A DNA stretch of 64,000 nucleotides from Planctomycetota bacterium (GTDB lineage Bacteria; Planctomycetota; UBA1135; GCA-002686595): contig NYUD01000090.1 in assembly GCA_002683825.1 (NCBI GenBank), positions 62,001 to 126,000 on the forward strand, read 5' to 3'. The notes under the pieces are model-generated. The model saw only the letters and a program-made list of their open reading frames with translations. It had not been told where the DNA came from and did no database searches. Position 1 is the first letter of the stretch; each line of letters starts with the position of its first letter. Positions 48,230 through 56,652 of this stretch are shown here, piece after piece. A program made the translations under genes and the position numbers.

Positions 48230-49782
48230 CGAGCTCGCGAAAGAAAGCGCGACGTCTCGAACGCAAGGCGCGTCGCGAGAAAGAGAAGGCGCAGATCGCC
48301 TCGCAACGCGCCGGTGAGACGGCGCAGCCGCAGGTCGACCGTCCGAAGCACGGCTGGCTCGTCGTCGTTGCCGCTGCGGTGGCGATAGGGGGCTGGTCCT
48401 ACTTCCAGGACCCTGCGAAGCCCGACGCAGACGGGGTCGCGGTCCCGGGCGAGGCTCCGGCGATCCCCGCCCCCCCCCCGGCGGACATGACCGTCCCGGT
48501 GAGGCGCATGATCCGGGAAGCTCGCGCAGCCGTGGAACAAGACCCTACCTCGCCGCGCACCTGGGGCCAGCTGGGCGAGGTCTTCGATGCGCACCATCTG
48601 TTCGACGACGCCGCGATCTGCTACCGCGAAGCCTGCCGACTTTCCCGGGGGTCTGCACCCGACGAGTTTCGCTGGAGCTACCTCCTCGCCACGGTCTTGA
48701 ATTCGGCCGGCGGTTCGAGCGCCGAGGAGATTTTCGCACTATTCGCCAGGGCCATGGCGCTCGAACCCGACTATCCGCCCGGCCACGTGCGGCAGGGTGA
48801 CGCGTTTGTGCGCCAGGGCAAGAACGCCCAGGCCCGGAGCGCTTTCGAACGCGCCATCGCCCTGGATCCGGACTTCGCGATGGCCCATCGCAACCTGGGG
48901 CAGGTGCTCCTGGCGGACGGTGAGATCGAAGCGGCGATCTCGCACCTCGAGGCGGCCGCGCGCTACGACACGTCCGATTCGGTGGTGCATGCGTCCCTGG
49001 CACGCGCCTTTCGACTGAACGGACAGGAGGCCAGGGCGCAGGAAGCCGCGGACAAGGCGAGTTCGTTCGCTCCGGTCTTCGGCGTACCCGACCCGATCCG
49101 ATTCTCGGTCGAAGCGCTTGCGGTCGACCCCTTGACCTTGAACGATCGCATCGATGAAAGAATGGGCGGCGGAGACATTGCAGGCGCTCTAGGCGACCTC
49201 GAGCTACTCGAGGAGAGCTTTCCCGACGACGCGAACGTCCTGGAGCGCATCGGCGTGATGCGCTTCAAGGCGGGAAGCAAGGACGCGGCTCTCACGACAT
49301 TCGAACGCGCTTTGAAACTCGATGAGCACCTGCACGAGAGCCACCTCCATCTCGCCGCTATCTACGACGAGAAAAAGAACTTCGACAAAGCCCTGGAACA
49401 CTACTCCCACGTCGCAGAAGAGGAGCCTAAAAACCCATCTCTGCACGTACGCATCGCCTATCTCCTTCTGGCGCAAGACAAGATCGAACTGGCCGTCGAG
49501 TCCTTCGAACGCGCCTTCCAACACGGGCTGGACGACGCGGAGCTACACCACAACTGGGGCGCGGCGCTCGACCGAATCGACCGCACCGAAGAAGCCGTGG
49601 GGCACTTCGAAAAGGTCCTGGAAGTCGAACCGGAGAACGGGGGCACACACTTCAATCTGGGCATGGCGCTCGAGCGGCTGGGTCGAAACGCCAGGGCGAT
49701 CGAGCACTACGACAAGGCCGCGGCCCTCGCCCCCAATCTCCCGGCTGCCCGGCGCGCCGCAGCGCTGCGCGCTGGGGGGTGA
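48226..49782 (+). CDS. Membrane-anchored TPR protein
   Basis: This is a 518-residue protein. A very basic N-terminus (SSRKKARRLERKARREKEKA) is followed by one helix near 44-60 (WLVVVAAAVAIGGWSYF), a proline-rich linker, then about eight canonical TPR units, such as NAQARSAFERAIALDPDFAM, DKALEHYSHVAEEEPKNPSL and NARAIEHYDKAAALAPNLPA. The TPRs probably face the periplasm. It is translationally coupled to the CRTAC1-type lipoprotein, a pairing that suggests a joint role. A C10 run lies in the linker-coding part (48470-48479). Confidence 0.85.
   Translation: MTSSRKKARRLERKARREKEKAQIASQRAGETAQPQVDRPKHGWLVVVAAAVAIGGWSYFQDPAKPDADGVAVPGEAPAIPAPPPADMTVPVRRMIREARAAVEQDPTSPRTWGQLGEVFDAHHLFDDAAICYREACRLSRGSAPDEFRWSYLLATVLNSAGGSSAEEIFALFARAMALEPDYPPGHVRQGDAFVRQGKNAQARSAFERAIALDPDFAMAHRNLGQVLLADGEIEAAISHLEAAARYDTSDSVVHASLARAFRLNGQEARAQEAADKASSFAPVFGVPDPIRFSVEALAVDPLTLNDRIDERMGGGDIAGALGDLELLEESFPDDANVLERIGVMRFKAGSKDAALTTFERALKLDEHLHESHLHLAAIYDEKKNFDKALEHYSHVAEEEPKNPSLHVRIAYLLLAQDKIELAVESFERAFQHGLDDAELHHNWGAALDRIDRTEEAVGHFEKVLEVEPENGGTHFNLGMALERLGRNARAIEHYDKAAALAPNLPAARRAAALRAGG
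48470..48479 (+). repeat. C10 homopolymer inside the TPR gene
   Basis: Ten C residues encode part of an Ala-Pro-Pro-Pro linker at about residues 82-85. Gain or loss of one base would truncate the protein before its TPR domain. The frame is intact here. Confidence 0.55.
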
Positions 49783-49927
49783 TGCAACGGAAACAGGCTC
49801 ATCGGCGCACAGCCCTACGATGCCGAACGCAACTCGGCGGATTCATCCAATCGGAGCGTACGGCGTCAGAAAAACGTCCACCGGTTGCCAGGCACCGGGT
49901 TGCCCGTTGTCCCCGTACGGTGTGCTC
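49783..49927. other. 145-bp convergent spacer, no gene
   Basis: This lies between the TPR gene and crcB stops. It includes an imperfect inverted repeat around CCGGTTGCC and GGCACCGG (about 49880-49900) and related CGTACGG copies. I see no coding sequence and no clear terminator. Confidence 0.4.
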
Positions 49928-50299
49928 CTAGAGGAAACGTAGGACGAGGGCGCGGCCGAGGGCGACGGCGAGAAGGCCCAGCGTGACGTTGGCGATGATG
50001 CTCGCTCCGGCCTGGACGAGGTGGTCGTTGCGAAGCAGGTAGAGCGACTCGAGGCCGAAGGTCGAAAAGGTCGTGAACGAGCCCAGGAAGCCCACCGCAA
50101 GGAAAGCCTGAACGTTCGGCGAGAACTCCTCGCGCTCGCGGGCGAGCGCCCAGAGCATTCCGATCGCGAAACAACCCAGAACGTTGACCGCGAGCGTTCC
50201 AAAGGGAAAGGACCCCAGACGCTGAACCCATGTAGAAAGGAGGTAGCGCGAAACGGCTCCCAGGAAACCGCCGAGGCCGATGGCGAGGAGGTAGTACAT
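49928..50299 (-). CDS. crcB: CrcB/Fluc fluoride exporter
   Basis: This is a 123-residue inner-membrane protein with four helices. Conserved Fluc elements are GGFLGAVSRYLLS near 10-22 (the GxxxR pattern), TLAVNVLGCFAIG near 40-52 (pore Asn) and FLGSFTTFSTFGLE near 72-85, holding the phenylalanine and threonine residues of the fluoride path. It dimerises in antiparallel fashion in known homologues and expels fluoride. The length is typical. A fluoride riboswitch was looked for upstream and not found. Confidence 0.94.
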   Translation of the reverse strand: MYYLLAIGLGGFLGAVSRYLLSTWVQRLGSFPFGTLAVNVLGCFAIGMLWALAREREEFSPNVQAFLAVGFLGSFTTFSTFGLESLYLLRNDHLVQAGASIIANVTLGLLAVALGRALVLRFL

Positions 50300-50432
50300 G
50301 CTCGAACGACAACCGTACTCGCCGACACCCCACCGACTCCATAGCGTCGTTCAGGAACTCCAACAGCTTCTGCAAGACCGCTCGTAACCCCTTCGCACCC
50401 CGACCCCCTCGAACCGCCTTCCGCGGGCCCCG

Positions 50433-51476
50433 TCAGGCGAAATATCTCGCACCAGCAAACCGTGGGCAAGAACCGGACAGAGCGAATCCGCGGCCCCCGC
50501 GGAGAGCCAGCTTGCGAGCCACGGCCCGTAGAAATCGCTGCCAATCGAAGGCCGGGCCCGGATCGCGCTTGCTCTTGGAAAGGTGCTGGTGGCCGATAAT
50601 GCCCTGGAAGCGCTGAAACTCCGCATCCGTGAGCGTATCGGTACGTATACGGCCGCGTGCATCGCGCGGCGCTCGAAGCCGGATCTGAGGAAACACATCC
50701 ATCAGGGCCGCGGTCAAGGCGATGAGCGAACGGTACTGTTCGGGCGTGAAGTCGTACTGTTCATAGACAGCACCGTGCACCTCGCCGCGGATACGGTTCG
50801 CGCGCGCGGGACGGGCGACAAAATCCTCGGTACGCACGCCGCCTTCGCCCAGAACCCCAGGCAAGCTCATGACCACCCCGTCGGTCCCCTCCCGGTACCA
50901 CTCGCCGAGCGGGCTCATTGCGCCGGGCTCGTAGGCGCCGATGTTAGCGATCTCGACACCGATCGAGCGCGGGTTGGCTTGACGCGCGTGCCACGCCTGT
51001 TCCTTGAGGTCGAGCGTCTGATAGATGGTGCCGTCGACATCGAGCAGAAAGTGAACCGAGAGCCCGCGGCGATCGTGAAGGATCTTGAAGCAACTCTGGG
51101 AGGTGCCGGCCGCGTCGTAATGCAAGACGAAGAGATCGACTTGCCGCCGCAGATGCTCCAGGGACCATCCGTCGCCTTCGACCTGTGCGGCTAGCTCCGG
51201 ATCGCGGGCCTTGCGACCGGGATGGTAGCGCAGCTCTCCGGGGTCATCGGAGGCGGCTGCCCCGAAGCGCGGTCCCCTGCGGGAAGCGTCGTAGTAGGGC
51301 GGCTCGGTCCACAGGACCACCGGAACGTCGATCGGAAACCGCTGCCCGCAAACGACGATGGCGTTCGCCGCGGACGCGCTCCGGTGGGATTCGTTCGGCC
51401 CTGTCTCCGCCGGCCCTCGACAGGCGGCACCGACCAGGAAAGCGACGACGAGGAAGCGCTGGGCGGAGGCGAGCAA
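50433..51476 (-). CDS. N-acetylmuramoyl-L-alanine amidase lipoprotein (Amidase_2)
   Basis: This is a 347-residue protein. The TTG at 51476, five bases past the upstream stop, is chosen because it gives a lipoprotein signal (LASAQRFLVVAFLVGAAC, Cys19). The Amidase_2/PGRP-like domain (about 130-300) has VLHYDAAGTSQSCFKILHD with the first zinc histidine, VHFLLDVDGTIYQTLD, and WHARQANPRSIGVEI with the second. It would cut the bond between MurNAc and the peptide stem in the envelope. Residues 40-120 are a poorly conserved extension. It lies directly behind the radical SAM gene. Confidence 0.85.
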   Translation of the reverse strand: MLASAQRFLVVAFLVGAACRGPAETGPNESHRSASAANAIVVCGQRFPIDVPVVLWTEPPYYDASRRGPRFGAAASDDPGELRYHPGRKARDPELAAQVEGDGWSLEHLRRQVDLFVLHYDAAGTSQSCFKILHDRRGLSVHFLLDVDGTIYQTLDLKEQAWHARQANPRSIGVEIANIGAYEPGAMSPLGEWYREGTDGVVMSLPGVLGEGGVRTEDFVARPARANRIRGEVHGAVYEQYDFTPEQYRSLIALTAALMDVFPQIRLRAPRDARGRIRTDTLTDAEFQRFQGIIGHQHLSKSKRDPGPAFDWQRFLRAVARKLALRGGRGFALSGSCPRFAGARYFA

Positions 51477-51481
51477 ATCGC

Positions 51482-52570
51482 CTACCCCTCGAGGCTGCCG
51501 CCGCAGGAGGACCCTGCACCGGCCGTGCAGCCGAAGCAGTGGCGGCCGGTCACGATACGCCGCTGCGAGAGCTCCTGGAAATCGAACTCCGAAATGTGGC
51601 GCGGCGCGCCGAACGCCAACCCCAGCTCCAGCATCTGGTTGAAGTCGCAATCGTAGAGCTCGCCCCCCCACCCGATCGAAAGGGTGTTGCGGCACATGAC
51701 ACCCGCAGCAGCGCCCGGGTTGAAGGCCGACACCAACTCCTGCATGTAGCGCTCGAGGTTGCCGGAGGCCGACAACCATTCGAGGTAGCGGCTGATAGGC
51801 AGGTTCGTGATCGTATAGAGCGCATCGAAATCGACGTCGTGCAGGCGCTTCATCTCGCGCTTCCATTCCTCTTCGAGTGAAGCTTGATTCGCAGGGAGGT
51901 ACGCGCCGACCGGATTCGTCACGAGCACGAGCCGCAGCTCGGGATCGCGACCGTAGCCCTTCGAGTTCAGCAGTTTCAATCCCTCGATCGAACTCTCGAA
52001 CACGCCGTCGCCGCGCTGGCGGTCCGTGTTGAACCGCCTGTAGTGCGGCAACGAAGCGATGACCTCGACCCTGTGATCCGCCAGGAATCCGGAGAGATCC
52101 CCATAGCGTGGGACCAGAAGAATCGTCAGGTTGCACCGGTCCATCACGTGGCGACCCAGGCGGCGGGATTCCTCGACGATATAGCGAAAGGAGCCAGACA
52201 TCTCCGGCGCCCCTCCGGTGATGTCCACGGTCGGGATTTCGGTTTGCGCCAGAACAGCCATGCACCGGCGCGCCGTTTCGAGCGACATATCCTCCTTTCG
52301 ATCCGGCCCGGCATCGACGTGACAGTGGACGCAGGTTTGGTTGCAGACGCGCCCCAGGTTGAGCTGAAAGATCTCGATGTCTTTCGCTCGCAGGGGGAAG
52401 ATCCCGGCTCGCTTCAGATGGCGATCGAAATCGCCGCCGAGCGGATCCTGCACATCGATCCCATCCAGCAGTGCAAGCTGGGCCTCGGGGGAGGCCAGCT
52501 CTGCCCCGCGCCGCTTCAAAGTGGGAAGGACTTTCAGACGCTTCGAGCTCTCCTTGAGGCGTTCGGTCAT
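51482..52570 (-). CDS. ArsS-like radical SAM protein with Cys-rich C-terminus
   Basis: This is a 362-residue enzyme from ATG 52570. The radical SAM cluster motif is CNQTCVHCH near 73-81, and the TGGAPEMSGSF glycine-rich SAM-binding stretch is near 115. The end (RHCFGCTAGAGSSCGG) and the segments MCRNTLSIGWGGELYDCDFN match the radical SAM/Cys-rich family (TIGR04167), proposed to act in arsenosugar synthesis as ArsS and sometimes a selenoprotein. All C-terminal positions here are Cys codons. The AhpD-like protein often found with this family lies just upstream. No arsM gene is present in the window. Confidence 0.85.
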   Translation of the reverse strand: MTERLKESSKRLKVLPTLKRRGAELASPEAQLALLDGIDVQDPLGGDFDRHLKRAGIFPLRAKDIEIFQLNLGRVCNQTCVHCHVDAGPDRKEDMSLETARRCMAVLAQTEIPTVDITGGAPEMSGSFRYIVEESRRLGRHVMDRCNLTILLVPRYGDLSGFLADHRVEVIASLPHYRRFNTDRQRGDGVFESSIEGLKLLNSKGYGRDPELRLVLVTNPVGAYLPANQASLEEEWKREMKRLHDVDFDALYTITNLPISRYLEWLSASGNLERYMQELVSAFNPGAAAGVMCRNTLSIGWGGELYDCDFNQMLELGLAFGAPRHISEFDFQELSQRRIVTGRHCFGCTAGAGSSCGGSLEG

Positions 52571-52702
52571 ATCGGATGTTCGCTGGATGGGGAACGAGCA
52601 TCGCCGCAGAGTCCGTGCGAAGCAAGCGCGCAGGCCGCGGCCTTGACGCGCAAGCCGCGCAACACGGAACAAAGGGCACTTTGGGACGAGATGGGGCCTC
52701 GG

Positions 52703-53035
52703 CTACATTCCCCGCTCCTCGATCACGTTCTTCATCTGCACCCCGTGCACAAGGGCCGCGCCACCCTTGATGGCCGCCGCAACGTGCACGACCTCGGTCA
52801 GCTGTTCGGGGTCGCACCCCTTGGCGAGACCGTCACGCGTGTAGGCGTCGATGCAATAGGCGCACTGCACGGCATGGGCAACGCCCAGGGCGATCAACGA
52901 TTTTTCACGCGCCGTCAAGGCGCCGTCCTGGAAGACCGATCCGTACCAGTCGAAGAACTTCGCACCCAGGTCCGGGGCGTGCTCGGCGATCTGGGGGAAC
53001 TTGTCGAGATCCTTCGGATTGTAATAGGTGTCCAT
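52703..53035 (-). CDS. AhpD/carboxymuconolactone-decarboxylase-like protein paired with ArsS
   Basis: This is a 110-residue all-helical protein with the AhpD redox motif CAYCIDAYTRDG near 59-70 (CxxC followed by a downstream histidine-containing helix HVAAAIKGGAALVHG). It matches the small peroxidase-like proteins associated with ArsS-type radical SAM enzymes. It may supply disulfide chemistry or reducing power to that enzyme. The 132-bp gap to the radical SAM gene is larger than other gaps here but holds no competing gene. It is divergent from comM. Confidence 0.83.
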   Translation of the reverse strand: MDTYYNPKDLDKFPQIAEHAPDLGAKFFDWYGSVFQDGALTAREKSLIALGVAHAVQCAYCIDAYTRDGLAKGCDPEQLTEVVHVAAAIKGGAALVHGVQMKNVIEERGM

Positions 53036-53076
53036 GGACGGAGATTATCCAGCTTTGGGCGCAACCTGCGAGGGGG

Positions 53077-54645
53077 ATGTGGGGTCTAGCGTTCGTGCGC
53101 ACGGTGCGGGTGTTCGGAGTGTCGCTGGTCGGGACCGAAGCAGATCTCGTCTCGGTCGAAGCCCGTTTCGAACCGGTCCAGCGGATGCGGACCCAGCTCC
53201 AGCTCTCCGGGCTTCCCGATGCCGTGATTCGCGAAAGCCGCAGTCGGCTGATGGCCGCACTCGAGGAAAACCAGCTGCACGTCCCGAACGGGAAACTGGT
53301 CCTGAACCTCGCCCCCGCCGGCTTGAAGAAGGGCGGAGAAGGCCTGGATCTGCCCCTCGCCCTCGGTGCCGCAGCAGCCTGCGGACACATGAGCCCGCGC
53401 ATGCTCAACGGAACCCTGTTTCTCGGCGAGCTGGGCATCGATGGGCGGGTGCACGCCGTGCCGGGGGGCTTCGCCGCCGCCGAAGCCGCCAAGCGCGCCG
53501 GCATCAAGCGCATCGTGTGTGCACCTGCGACGGCCGCCGAGGCGGTTTGTCTCCCCGGCATCGAGGTGCTGGCCGGCGACGACTTGAAACAGATCGTCCA
53601 CTGGGTGGTCAACAAACAGGGACTCGAACGCGTCCGAACACCGCGAGCCGACGAAGCAGATGCGCAAGGGAAGCCGGCGTCCGTGCGAACGTCCAGAGCC
53701 CTGGCAGGGATCCGGGGACAGGCTGCGGGAAAACACGCCCTGGCGGTGGCGGCCACCGGTGGACACGCGCTCTTCTTCATGGGGCCGCCGGGGATCGGCA
53801 AGTCGCTTCTCGCGGGAGCTCTGATCGAACTCCTCGCACCGCCGAACCTGGATGAGCGTCTGGACATCACGCGCGTCCTCTCCGCCCTGGGACGCTGGCC
53901 GGGGGGGCTCGCCACCGAGCGCCCCTATCGAGCACCCCATCACACGACGAGCCACGCGGGACTGATCGGCGGCGGCTCGCCGCCGCATGCCGGGGAGATC
54001 ACCCTGGCACATTGCGGGGTCCTGTTTCTGGATGAGCTGCCCGAGTTCCGACGCGAGGTGCTGGAGGCCCTGCGCCAACCCCTCGAAACCGGCAGCGTGC
54101 TCATCGCCCGCGCTTCGCGCACGGTCGAGTTCCCCGCAAACTTCCACCTCGTCTGCGCCGCCAATCCCTGCCCGTGCGGTTATCGAGGACACCCAAAGCT
54201 GACCTGCAAGTGTTCTCCCAGTGAGGTGTGGCGCTATCGCCGTCGCATCTCGGGACCGCTCCTGGACCGCATGGACCTGCGCGTCGAACTCGCCCCACCC
54301 GGTATCGAAGAACTCGCACAATCCAGCTCAGAAAAACAGTCGACGCCCATTAACAAGACGATCGAAGGGAGAATCCGCGAAGCTCGATCCAGGATGCAGC
54401 GACGTCAAGACGGTATCTGCAACGCGCAACTCGACACGGACGGACTCGACGAACACGTACCCCTCCATCCAGCGTCCCGCACCTTCTTTGCAAAGGTCGC
54501 CGAGACACGCGACCTGTCCGCTCGCGGCGTGCAAAGTCTGCGCCGTGTCGCACGCACACTGGCCGACCTGCAAGGGCGCAAAGAGGTCCACGAAATCCAT
54601 CTGGCAGAAGCTCTTGCCCTGCGCGCGCCGCTCTTTGACCAGTAG
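53077..54645 (+). CDS. comM: YifB/ComM-family Mg-chelatase-like AAA+ ATPase
   Basis: This is a 522-residue protein. The N-terminal Lon-like S5 domain (about 1-180) has KLVLNLAPAGLKKGGEGLDL. The AAA+ core has Walker A GPPGIGKS near 232 and the PYRAPHHTTSHAGLIGG loop. Walker B is GVLFLDELPEF near 320, with the NPCPCG zinc-type motif and C-K-C following. The C-terminal Mg-chelatase helical domain ends near 515. In naturally competent bacteria ComM is a helicase that promotes branch migration of incoming DNA. A comEC gene lies at 39185. Confidence 0.94.
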   Translation: MWGLAFVRTVRVFGVSLVGTEADLVSVEARFEPVQRMRTQLQLSGLPDAVIRESRSRLMAALEENQLHVPNGKLVLNLAPAGLKKGGEGLDLPLALGAAAACGHMSPRMLNGTLFLGELGIDGRVHAVPGGFAAAEAAKRAGIKRIVCAPATAAEAVCLPGIEVLAGDDLKQIVHWVVNKQGLERVRTPRADEADAQGKPASVRTSRALAGIRGQAAGKHALAVAATGGHALFFMGPPGIGKSLLAGALIELLAPPNLDERLDITRVLSALGRWPGGLATERPYRAPHHTTSHAGLIGGGSPPHAGEITLAHCGVLFLDELPEFRREVLEALRQPLETGSVLIARASRTVEFPANFHLVCAANPCPCGYRGHPKLTCKCSPSEVWRYRRRISGPLLDRMDLRVELAPPGIEELAQSSSEKQSTPINKTIEGRIREARSRMQRRQDGICNAQLDTDGLDEHVPLHPASRTFFAKVAETRDLSARGVQSLRRVARTLADLQGRKEVHEIHLAEALALRAPLFDQ

Positions 54646-54651
54646 CTACTC
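54642..54651. other. Palindrome joining two converging stop codons
   Basis: AGTAGCTACT is a perfect 10-bp palindrome. It contains the TAG of comM and, directly abutting, the complementary TAG of the MacB-like gene, leaving no base between the two coding regions. Confidence 0.55.
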
Positions 54652-55920
54652 GTGCCGTAGTGCTTCGACGGGATCCATGTCCGCCGCACGCCAGGCCGGA
54701 TAGATCCCGAAAAGCACCCCGACGCCGGCCGAGATGCCGAAGGCCAGAATTGGCGCTGTGGGCGTCACGATCGTGGGCATGTCGGCGGCCTCTTGAACGA
54801 TGTAGGGAATCAGGAGGCCGACGGCGACGCCGACCAGTCCTCCACCGACCGACAGGCAAACCGTCTCGACCAAAAATTGCATGACGATGTGGCGGCGCTT
54901 GGCGCCGAGGGCGCGGCGGATGCCGATCTCGCGCGTTCGTTCGGTCACCGTGGCCAGCATGACGTTCATGATTCCGATGCCGCCGACCAGTAGGCTGATG
55001 CCGGCGATCGACCCGAGCACAATGTTGAAGATCTCCTTGGTGCGTTCGGCCCGCAGCAAGAGTTCGAGCGGCACGACGACCTCGTAATCCTTCTTTTGAT
55101 GGAAACGAGAGAGCATCTCGCGCGCAGCTGACGCCACGACGGTCACATTTTCGGGATGGTCGACCTCGATGATGATCTCGTGCAGATCGACCTCTTCCAT
55201 GTCGCGGCCGCCGGCGCGGCGTTTGACCTGCAACTTGCCGTACCACTTGCGCGCCGTCTCGTACGGAAGGAAGACCTCACCGGTCAAATCCTCTCCGGGC
55301 ACGGCCGGATCGTCCGACAAGCGCACCCGCGGCGCGAGCGTTCCCACGACCTTGAAATAGTCACCACCGACCTTGACCCTTTTCCCCAGAGAAGTCTCCA
55401 GCGGAAAGAGATAGCGCGCCACTTCGGTTCCCAGAACGCAGACGGTGTTCAGCGTGCGCTCGTCCTCTTGCGTGATGAAGCGCCCCTCCCAGACGACGCG
55501 GCCGGTCAGTTCCTGATACAGCGGGCGCGTCGCCTGAACGCGCGCGGCCATGGCACGGTTGCGGAAACTCATCTCCTTGTGGAGCTGCCGAATCGGTACG
55601 ACCTGCTTGACGGCGGGAAAGGTCTCCTCGATACGTTTCAGATCCTCATCCTTGAGCCCATATACGATGACCCGCGAGGTCCGCTCACCTTGATTGGGAT
55701 CCTCGGGCGGCTTGATGCTGCGGAGGATGACATTCTGGCTGCCCAGCTGCTTGATCTGCTCTTGAGCCTCGTAGCTGGCTCCCTCACCGATGGCCAGCAT
55801 CGAAATGACGCTCGCAGTGCCGAAGAGAACCCCCAGTGTCGTCAGCAGGCTACGCAACTTGTGCAGCAGCAGACTGTTGACGCCGGTCTTCAAGGCGCGC
55901 GCGAAGGAGCTCGACTTCAA
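54646..55920 (-). CDS. MacB-type ABC permease (FtsX family)
   Basis: This is a 424-residue inner-membrane protein with the MacB architecture. Helix 1 is near 20-42 (LHKLRSLLTTLGVLFGTASV). A periplasmic MacB_PCD-like domain covers about 45-290, and three C-terminal helices cover about 300-415. The MNVMLATVTERTREIGIRRA motif near 328-347 is diagnostic for lipoprotein/macrolide-type exporters that work by mechanotransmission. It overlaps the ATPase gene by four bases, as in macAB-like operons. Its stop abuts the comM stop. Confidence 0.92.
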   Translation of the reverse strand: MKSSSFARALKTGVNSLLLHKLRSLLTTLGVLFGTASVISMLAIGEGASYEAQEQIKQLGSQNVILRSIKPPEDPNQGERTSRVIVYGLKDEDLKRIEETFPAVKQVVPIRQLHKEMSFRNRAMAARVQATRPLYQELTGRVVWEGRFITQEDERTLNTVCVLGTEVARYLFPLETSLGKRVKVGGDYFKVVGTLAPRVRLSDDPAVPGEDLTGEVFLPYETARKWYGKLQVKRRAGGRDMEEVDLHEIIIEVDHPENVTVVASAAREMLSRFHQKKDYEVVVPLELLLRAERTKEIFNIVLGSIAGISLLVGGIGIMNVMLATVTERTREIGIRRALGAKRRHIVMQFLVETVCLSVGGGLVGVAVGLLIPYIVQEAADMPTIVTPTAPILAFGISAGVGVLFGIYPAWRAADMDPVEALRHE

Positions 55921-56651
55921 CAGGTCGCCTCGGTCGCCGGTCGCCCTTGGATTTCTTTTGCGCGCTCACGCACTTCGATTTCCTCGATTTGCCCGTCCCG
56001 CATCCGCAATACATGGCTGGCACGTGCCGCCACGTGCGTTTCATGGGTCACGAAGACCAACGTCTTGCCCTCGCGCCAGAGCTCGTCGAAGAGATCCAGG
56101 ATCTCTTCAGCGGTTTGACTGTCGAGGTTGCCCGTTGCCTCGTCCGCCAAAATGAGCTCGGGGTCGTTCACCAGCGCACGGGCGATCGCGACGCGCTGCT
56201 GTTGACCTCCGGATAGCTCGCTGGGCTTGTGCCTCATACGGTCTGCCAGGCCGGTCCGCCGGGCCAATGACTCCGCGCGCTCAAGCCCGTCCACGGGAGG
56301 CTCGTCCTGGTAGAAGAGCGGGACCATGATGTTCTCGAGAACATCGAGCTGGGGGATCAAGTTGTAGGACTGAAAGATGAATCCCAGCTTGCGAGAACGC
56401 AGCTCGGAAAGCTCGTCATCGTCCATGACCCCCGTGTCGCGTTCGGCCAACCGATAGGACCCCTTGGTAGGGCGATCGAGACAACCCATGACGTTCAAGA
56501 GGGTCGACTTTCCACTGCCCGAGGCCCCCATGACCGACCAGTACTCCCCCCTTTCCACCCGAAAGGAAACGCGGTCGAGCGCATGGACCTTCTCAGCTCC
56601 CATGCGGTAGATACGCTCGACCTCGATCAGTTCGGCAACGGCTCGATTCAC
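55917..56651 (-). CDS. MacB/LolD-type ABC ATPase
   Basis: This is a 244-residue ATP-binding protein. The GTG at 56651 begins the conserved sequence, one base after the MacA-like stop. Walker A is GASGSGKST near 41, the Q-loop is FIFQSYNLIPQLDVLEN, the signature is LSGGQQQRVAIARAL, Walker B is LILADEATGNLD, and the H-loop is FVTHE. Here the ATPase and permease of a MacB-type exporter are separate genes, unlike the single fused E. coli MacB. It works with the periplasmic adaptor and TolC-like protein encoded upstream. Confidence 0.92.
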   Translation of the reverse strand: MNRAVAELIEVERIYRMGAEKVHALDRVSFRVERGEYWSVMGASGSGKSTLLNVMGCLDRPTKGSYRLAERDTGVMDDDELSELRSRKLGFIFQSYNLIPQLDVLENIMVPLFYQDEPPVDGLERAESLARRTGLADRMRHKPSELSGGQQQRVAIARALVNDPELILADEATGNLDSQTAEEILDLFDELWREGKTLVFVTHETHVAARASHVLRMRDGQIEEIEVRERAKEIQGRPATEATC

Positions 56652-56652
56652 G

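Noticed and set aside
50300-50432. Possible fluoride riboswitch upstream of crcB
   Set aside because: The region was read on the minus strand for the conserved pseudoknot pattern and its CTGATG-type element; neither was found.
51482-51560. Selenocysteine codon in the Cys-rich end of the ArsS-like protein
   Set aside because: Some family members are selenoproteins, but all relevant codons here are ordinary cysteine codons and the stop is TAG after the motif.
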